A DNA stretch of 64,000 nt from NCBI RefSeq assembly GCF_900111925.1, contig NZ_FOKA01000011.1, forward strand, positions 1 through 64,000. The letters are read 5' to 3'. This stretch comes from Cellulomonas marina. Lineage in GTDB: Bacteria > Actinomycetota > Actinomycetes > Actinomycetales > Cellulomonadaceae. The notes beneath the pieces are model-generated. The model saw only the letters and a list, made by a program, of their open reading frames with translations. It was not told the origin of the DNA and searched no databases. The position numbers and the translations under genes were made by a program. Positions 59,553-64,000 of the stretch are shown piece by piece (position 1 is the first letter of the stretch; each line of letters starts with the position of its first letter).

Positions 59553-60221
59553 TCAGACGTCCAGCGGACGGGGGCAGGTGACGCCGGTGGCGTGCACCGG
59601 GCAGTAGCCGTGCGGGTTCTTGTCGAGGTACTGCTGGTGGTAGCCCTCGGCGTAGTAGAACGGACCCGCCTCGGCCGCGGTGGCGACCTCCGTGGTGATG
59701 TCCCCGAAGCCGGCCGCCGTCAGCCGGGCCTGGAACTCCGCACGCGTGGACTCCACGGCCGCCGCCTGCTCGTCGGTCGTCGTGAAGACCGCCGACCGGT
59801 ACTGCGTGCCGACGTCGTTGCCCTGGCGGTACCCCTGCGTCGGGTCGTGCTGCTCCCAGAACCGCCGCAGCAGGTCCACGTGGGACAGGCGCTGCGGGTC
59901 GTAGGCGACCATGACGGTCTCCGTGTGCCCCGTCATGCCCGTGCACGTCTCCTCGTACGTCGGGAACGGGGTGAAGCCACCCTGGTAGCCGACGGCCGTG
60001 GTGACGACGCCGGGCGTCTGCCACAGCTCCTTCTCCGCACCCCAGAAGCAGCCCATCGCGACGTAGAGCACCGCGGTGCCCTCCGGCCAGGGGCCCTGCA
60101 GGGGCGTGCCGAGCACCGTGTGCGTCGTCGGCACGGCGTAGGGGTAGGCCTCGCGGCCCGCGAGGGCGCGCTCCGGGGTGACCATCGTCGTCTTCAGGGC
60201 GGAACCGAACAGCCAGCTCAT
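59553..60221 (-). CDS. msrA: Peptide methionine sulfoxide reductase MsrA
   Basis: A 222-residue protein from ATG 60221. The catalytic GCFWGAE is at 57-63 with Cys58. [23 protein letters not shown] and [26 protein letters not shown] are conserved. The C-terminal [19 protein letters not shown] carries the recycling cysteines. It reduces methionine-S-sulfoxide in proteins. It is a stand-alone gene, convergent with the kinase-like gene by 3 bp. Confidence 0.93.
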   Translation of the reverse strand: MSWLFGSALKTTMVTPERALAGREAYPYAVPTTHTVLGTPLQGPWPEGTAVLYVAMGCFWGAEKELWQTPGVVTTAVGYQGGFTPFPTYEETCTGMTGHTETVMVAYDPQRLSHVDLLRRFWEQHDPTQGYRQGNDVGTQYRSAVFTTTDEQAAAVESTRAEFQARLTAAGFGDITTEVATAAEAGPFYYAEGYHQQYLDKNPHGYCPVHATGVTCPRPLDV

Positions 60222-60328
60222 GGGTCTCCTCTCTCCAGACGTCCCCAACCCCGGCCGTGGCGCCCCTGTTCCCGCCTCCGACACGCCCCGCGGGGCCGCC
60301 CCGCGCCCCGGGGCCTAGCGTGTGCGGC

Positions 60329-61525
60329 GTGAGCACGAGCACCGGGGCGCCCGGCGTCCCCGACAGGCCGGCCGGGCGGTACGACGTCGCGGGGCACGTG
60401 CCGCCGTCGGTGCGGGGCGCGGCCGCGTGGTCCTGGCGCATCGTCGCCATCGCGCTGGGCGTCGCGCTGCTGTTCGTCGTCGTCTCCGAGCTCGAGGTGA
60501 TCCTCGTGCCCGTCGCGGTGGCGCTGCTGCTCACGGTGCTGCTGACACCCGTCGTGCACGGGCTGCAGCGCCTGCGGTTCCCGCGCGCCCTGGCGTCGAT
60601 CACCGCCGTGCTCGGCCTGCTCGTCGTCGTCGCGGGGCTGCTCACCCTGGCCGGCAACTCCATCGCCAACGGCATCGGCGAGCTGTGGGGGCAGGCCTCG
60701 CAGGGCATCGACCAGGTGCTGGACTGGCTGTCCACCGGGCCCCTGGGCATCTCGACGACGGACCTGTCCGGCTACGTCGACCAGGCCCAGGAGGCGCTCT
60801 CGGGCGCCGGCACCGGCCTAGTGTCCGGGGCGCTGTCCGTCACGACGACGATCGGCCACGTGCTGGCCGGCACCCTCATCGCCCTGTTCTGCACGTTCTT
60901 CTTCCTGCTCGACGGCCGGGCCATCTGGCGCTGGGTCGTGCGGCTCATGCCGCGCGCCGCGCGCCAGCAGGTGCACGAGGCGGGCCGCCGCGGCGTCGTG
61001 ACGCTCAGCGCCTACACGCGCACGCAGATCCTCGTGGCCGCGGTCGACGCCGTCGGCATCGGGCTCGGCGCGCTGCTGCTGGGGCTGCCGCTCGCCCTGC
61101 CCCTGGCGATCCTCGTCTTCGTCGGCTCGTTCATCCCGCTCGTCGGGGCCGTCGTCACCGGGTCGGTGGCCATCCTCGTCGCCCTCGTCTCGCAGGGGCC
61201 CTTGCAGGCGCTCATCATGCTGGCCGTCGTCCTGGGCGTGCAGCAGCTCGAGGGGCACGTCCTCCAGCCGTTCCTCATGGGGCACGCCGTGTCGCTGCAC
61301 CCGGTGGCGGTGCTGCTCGTCGTCGCGGCGGGGTCCTTCCTCGCGGGCATCGTCGGGGCCCTGTTCGCGGTCCCGCTGGCCGCCGTCCTCAACACGGTCG
61401 TGCTGTACCTGCACGGGCACGACAAGTTCCCCGCCCTGGGCCGTGACCCGCTCCCACCCCCCGAACCCAGCGCCGGGGCCGTGCCGCCCGCCGGGGACGA
61501 CGACCCCTCCGCGGCGCGAGCGTAG
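60329..61525 (+). CDS. AI-2E family transporter
   Basis: A 398-residue protein from GTG 60329, 7 nt after TAGCGT. It has about eight helices. The family core LRFPRALASITAVLGLLVVV, LFCTFFFLLDGRAIWRWVVRLMP, FVGSFIPLVGAVVTGSVAILVALVSQG and LEGHVLQPFLMGHAVSLHPVAV is clear. Members move small solutes (AI-2, Na+/H+ in some). The tail is Pro-rich. No autoinducer gene is nearby, so the substrate is unknown. Confidence 0.9.
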   Translation: MSTSTGAPGVPDRPAGRYDVAGHVPPSVRGAAAWSWRIVAIALGVALLFVVVSELEVILVPVAVALLLTVLLTPVVHGLQRLRFPRALASITAVLGLLVVVAGLLTLAGNSIANGIGELWGQASQGIDQVLDWLSTGPLGISTTDLSGYVDQAQEALSGAGTGLVSGALSVTTTIGHVLAGTLIALFCTFFFLLDGRAIWRWVVRLMPRAARQQVHEAGRRGVVTLSAYTRTQILVAAVDAVGIGLGALLLGLPLALPLAILVFVGSFIPLVGAVVTGSVAILVALVSQGPLQALIMLAVVLGVQQLEGHVLQPFLMGHAVSLHPVAVLLVVAAGSFLAGIVGALFAVPLAAVLNTVVLYLHGHDKFPALGRDPLPPPEPSAGAVPPAGDDDPSAARA

Positions 61526-61622
61526 GGGCCGCCCGGGGGCCGCGCCCGACGACCGCCTCGGACGACCGCGCCCGACGAGTGCGCCCGACGAGCGCGCCGG
61601 GCGACCGGCCTACGATCCCGGG

Positions 61623-62828
61623 GTGATCGGACCCGCCGACGTGGCCGCCGCCGCCGAGCTCCTGGCCGGTGTCGTCCACCGCACGCCCCTGCAGCACAGC
61701 CGGGCCCTGTCCGACCTGCTCGGGCGGCCCGTGCTGCTCAAGTGCGAGAACCTGCAGCGCACGGGCTCGTTCAAGATCCGCGGCGCGTACGCCCGCCTCG
61801 CCCGGCTGCCCGACGAGGAGCGCGCGCACGGCGTCGTCGCCGCCAGCGCCGGCAACCACGCGCAGGGTGTGGCGCTCGCGGCGGGCCTGCTGGGGCTCCC
61901 GGCCACCGTCTACATGCCGCTCGACGCGTCCTTGCCCAAGGTCGCCGCGTCCCGGCAGTACGGCGCGCACGTCGAGCTCGTCGGCCGCAGCGTCGACGAG
62001 GCGCTGGGCCACGCGCGCGAGCACGCGGCCCGGACCGGGGCCGTGCTCGTGCACCCCTTCGACCACGAGGACGTGGACGCGGGCCAGGGGACGGTGGCGC
62101 TCGAGGTGGTCCAGGACGTGCCCGACGTGACCGACCTCGTCGTGCCTGTGGGCGGCGGCGGGCTGGCCGCCGGGATGGCCGCCGCGGTGGCGGACCGGCC
62201 GGGCGTCCGCGTCGTCGGCGTGCAGGCCGCGGGGGCCGCCGCCTACCCCGCCTCGCTCGCGGCGGGCAGGCCCGTGCCGGCGACGGAGCTGCGCACGATG
62301 GCCGACGGCATCGCCATCGGCCTGCCCGGCAGCGTCCCGTTCGAGCTCCTGCGCGCCCACGCGGTGCCGGTGGCCACGGTGTCCGAGGACGACCTGTCGC
62401 GCGCCCTGCTCCTCGTCGCCGAGCGGGCGAAGCTGCTGGTGGAGCCCTCCGGCGCGGCCGGGGTGGCGGCACTCATGGCCCGGCCCGGCGACTTCGCGGG
62501 CGACGGCACGCTCGTCGTCGTGCTCTCGGGCGGGAACGTCGACCCGCTCGTGCTCATGCGCGTGGTCCGCCACGGGCTCGTCGCCGCCGGGCGCTACCTG
62601 GGGCTGCGCGTGCGGGTCGCGGACCGGCCGGGCGTGCTCGCCGCGCTCTTGGCCGACCTCGCGCAGCTCGGCGCGAACGTGGTGCACGTGGCCCACGTGC
62701 GCACGGGGCCGGACCTGGCCGTCGACGAGGTGGGCATCGACGTGCAGGTGGAGACGAAGGGGCACGAGCACCGCGCGCTGGTGCTCGAGCGGCTGCGCGA
62801 GCGCGGGTACCGGCCGGACGCGGGCTGA
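61623..62828 (+). CDS. ilvA: Threonine ammonia-lyase with ACT domain
   Basis: A 401-residue protein from GTG 61623, 6 nt after TACGAT. PLP lysine 51 is in GSFKIRGAY. VAASAGNHAQGVALA and LVVPVGGGGLAAGMAAA are typical. The C-terminal ACT domain begins LRVRVADRPGVLAALLADLAQLGANVV. This is the 400-residue type, which may be either the isoleucine-feedback or the catabolic form. It makes 2-oxobutanoate and ammonia. A 37-bp hairpin begins at its stop. Confidence 0.9.
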   Translation: MIGPADVAAAAELLAGVVHRTPLQHSRALSDLLGRPVLLKCENLQRTGSFKIRGAYARLARLPDEERAHGVVAASAGNHAQGVALAAGLLGLPATVYMPLDASLPKVAASRQYGAHVELVGRSVDEALGHAREHAARTGAVLVHPFDHEDVDAGQGTVALEVVQDVPDVTDLVVPVGGGGLAAGMAAAVADRPGVRVVGVQAAGAAAYPASLAAGRPVPATELRTMADGIAIGLPGSVPFELLRAHAVPVATVSEDDLSRALLLVAERAKLLVEPSGAAGVAALMARPGDFAGDGTLVVVLSGGNVDPLVLMRVVRHGLVAAGRYLGLRVRVADRPGVLAALLADLAQLGANVVHVAHVRTGPDLAVDEVGIDVQVETKGHEHRALVLERLRERGYRPDAG

Positions 62829-62860
62829 CCCCGCGCACCGGTGGGGTGCGCGGGGTCAGC
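62824..62860. terminator. 16-bp-arm hairpin between convergent ilvA and greA
   Basis: GCTGACCCCGCGCACC pairs perfectly with GGTGCGCGGGGTCAGC around a 5-nt loop. The arm includes the ilvA stop codon. It has no U-tract and can serve both strands. Confidence 0.85.
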
Positions 62861-62905
62861 GACGGCCCCGGGTCGAGCTCGAGGTCGGCCGGGCCGGTGT
62901 GACGG

Positions 62906-63397
62906 TCAGCCCTCGAAGGGGCTCGCGGCGCGGATCTCGACGGCGATCGTGCGGCCGTTCGGCGCCTCGTAGGACGTCGAGTCGCCGACCTTGCGGCCGT
63001 TGATCGCCGCACCGAGCGGCGAGGTGGGGGAGAACACGTCGATGTCCGAGGACCCGGCGATCTCGCGCGAGCCCAGCAAGAACCGCATCTCGTCGCCGGC
63101 GACGAGGGCGGTGACGACCATGCCCTGCTCGACGACCCCGTCGTCGGGCGGCGTGCCGATCCGCACGTTGCGCAGCTTCTCCTTGAGCTCGCGGATGCGC
63201 GCCTCGGCCTTGCCCTGCTCCTCGCGCGCGGCGTGGTAGCCGCCGTTCTCCTTCAGGTCGCCCTCGTCGCGCGCCGCGGTGATGCGGCCGACGATCTCGT
63301 CGCGGCCCGCGCCCTCGAGGTGCGCGAGCTCGGCGCTGAGGCGGTCGTAGGCCTCCTGCGTGAGCCACGTCGCCGCGGTGGTGCTCGTGTCGGTCAC
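62906..63397 (-). CDS. greA: Transcription elongation factor GreA
   Basis: A 163-residue protein from GTG 63397. The N-terminal coiled coil with the acidic tip shows LTQEAYDRLSAELAHLEG, ITAARDEGDLKENGGYHAAREEQ. The C-terminal FKBP-like domain has FLLGSREIAGSSDIDVFSPTSPLGAAINGRKVGD. It restarts backtracked RNA polymerase. It is a single gene; the next gene on this strand lies 210 bp upstream. Confidence 0.93.
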   Translation of the reverse strand: MTDTSTTAATWLTQEAYDRLSAELAHLEGAGRDEIVGRITAARDEGDLKENGGYHAAREEQGKAEARIRELKEKLRNVRIGTPPDDGVVEQGMVVTALVAGDEMRFLLGSREIAGSSDIDVFSPTSPLGAAINGRKVGDSTSYEAPNGRTIAVEIRAASPFEG

Positions 63398-63607
63398 GAT
63401 CGCTCCTCTCTCCGGTACCCGCCGCCACCGGGTCCGCGCGCGCCCGTGCAGGCGCACATGGGCGGCGGCGGGGCCCGCGAGGGGCGTCCCCGGCGGCGGA
63501 GCTGAACGGCCCAGCCTACCGGGCGGCGGCGTGCGCGGACGACGGGCGGCGTCGCGTGACGGGCGGCCGCGGCGACGGCCGGTCGGCGCGGGGGACGGGA
63601 GCGGCGC

Positions 63608-64000
63608 TCAGCCCTCGGCCGGTGCGCAGTCGACCAGCGACCCGGTGACGGCGCGGGACGTGGTGGGCACGTCGGCCGTCACGCGCTGGGACCGGACGTC
63701 CGACGGACCCACCGTCACGGTCCGGTACCCGACCTCCGTGAAGGACTCCGACAGCGCGCGCACGCGGCACGTCGCCGTGGCGTCGGGCGCCTTCGTCACC
63801 TGGAAGGACACCCGCGTCAGGCCGTCGTCGACCACGTCGTACCCGAGGTCCTTCCACAGCACCCGGTCCTGCCACAGCCCCACGACGACCCACACGGCGA
63901 CCGCCAGCACGGCCGCGGCGGCCAGCGCGACGAGCGTCCACGTGCGCCGGCGGGCGCCGGCGGTCGGCACCGGCCCGTAGCGACCGGCGGGGGCGGCCGG
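63608..64000 (-). CDS. DUF4307 family membrane protein, 5' end outside window
   Basis: The frame remains open to the window edge, where AGRYGPVPTAGARRRTW matches the family start, so the true start is beyond 64000. A single transmembrane helix (LVALAAAAVLAVAVWVVVGLW) is followed by a soluble beta domain (VSFQVTKAPDATATCRVRALS, RTVTVGPSDVRSQRVTADVPTT) ending VDCAPAEG. The function is unknown; it is common in actinobacteria next to greA and mca. Confidence 0.82.
   Translation of the reverse strand, partial: PAAPAGRYGPVPTAGARRRTWTLVALAAAAVLAVAVWVVVGLWQDRVLWKDLGYDVVDDGLTRVSFQVTKAPDATATCRVRALSESFTEVGYRTVTVGPSDVRSQRVTADVPTTSRAVTGSLVDCAPAEG

Overview
The window is very high-GC DNA (by eye well above 70 %). 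It has GTG starts, four-base ATGA/GTGA gene overlaps, TAnnnT-type -10 hexamers placed 6-7 nt before start codons, a SAM-IV riboswitch and an actinobacterial LexA box. Together these point to a chromosomal segment of an actinomycete, most likely Micrococcales/Cellulomonadaceae-like. No rRNA, tRNA or CRISPR array was seen.

Layout. 1-1.5 kb: a lower-GC foreign segment (tail of an IS256-family transposase, two unknown genes) that abuts a broken rtcB. 1.7-6.1 kb: MerR regulator (frameshifted), DrrAB-like ABC exporter, MFS exporter, and a MarR gene with a palindromic operator. 6.1-20.5 kb: a sulfur-scavenging operon of eleven co-directional genes. It encodes a luciferase-like monooxygenase, an acyl-CoA-dehydrogenase-fold monooxygenase, a complete peptide-type ABC importer, a LysR regulator, a rhodanese/hydrolase fusion, an FAD-linked oxidase and two flavin reductases. 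Before it lie a promoter, an upstream palindrome and an apparently leaderless 46-codon ORF with three TGT cysteine codons, which looks like a cysteine-responsive attenuator. A hairpin ends the operon.

20.5-30.5 kb: MBL hydrolase, RecQ-like helicase with a phosphoribosyltransferase tail, DUF222/HNH protein, Orn/Lys/Arg decarboxylase, two family-4 glycosyltransferases. 30.5-34.1 kb: a second sulfur locus with back-to-back riboswitches, SAM-IV (minus strand) before a SufS-like enzyme and SAM-I (plus strand) before rhodanese plus an O-succinylhomoserine-sulfhydrylase-like gene. 34.2-39 kb: a WXG100-sized protein, a Pro/Ala-rich membrane protein, a glycerophosphodiesterase, and a BcsA-like glycosyltransferase with a PilZ domain. 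39-43.4 kb: a ppdK relic cut by a 12-bp minisatellite, then molybdenum-cofactor genes (DUF6457, mobA-like, moaA, moeA).

43.5-51.6 kb: two PAP2 phosphatases, DUF1206, TauE/SafE, a frameshifted GlxA/AraC regulator, an SDR, an unknown gene under a perfect LexA box, PPK2 and TrmB. 51.6-56.6 kb: an HTH-less LysR-type protein, a zinc ABC importer (znuACB) with a Zur-like box, and zwf. 56.6-57.1 kb: a hairpin-rich gene-free stretch that may encode an RNA. 57.1-64 kb: MscS channel, kinase-like protein with a degenerate P-loop, MsrA, AI-2E family transporter, threonine dehydratase, GreA, and a partial DUF4307 gene.

The two sulfur loci fit one logic. The first is probably switched by cysteine supply, so that sulfonates or related organosulfur compounds are imported and desulfonated when cysteine is scarce. 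The second is switched by SAM and handles sulfide and sulfane sulfur towards homocysteine/methionine. Four genes carry visible lesions (rtcB, MerR, AraC, ppdK), and several minisatellites sit between convergent genes or inside reading frames.
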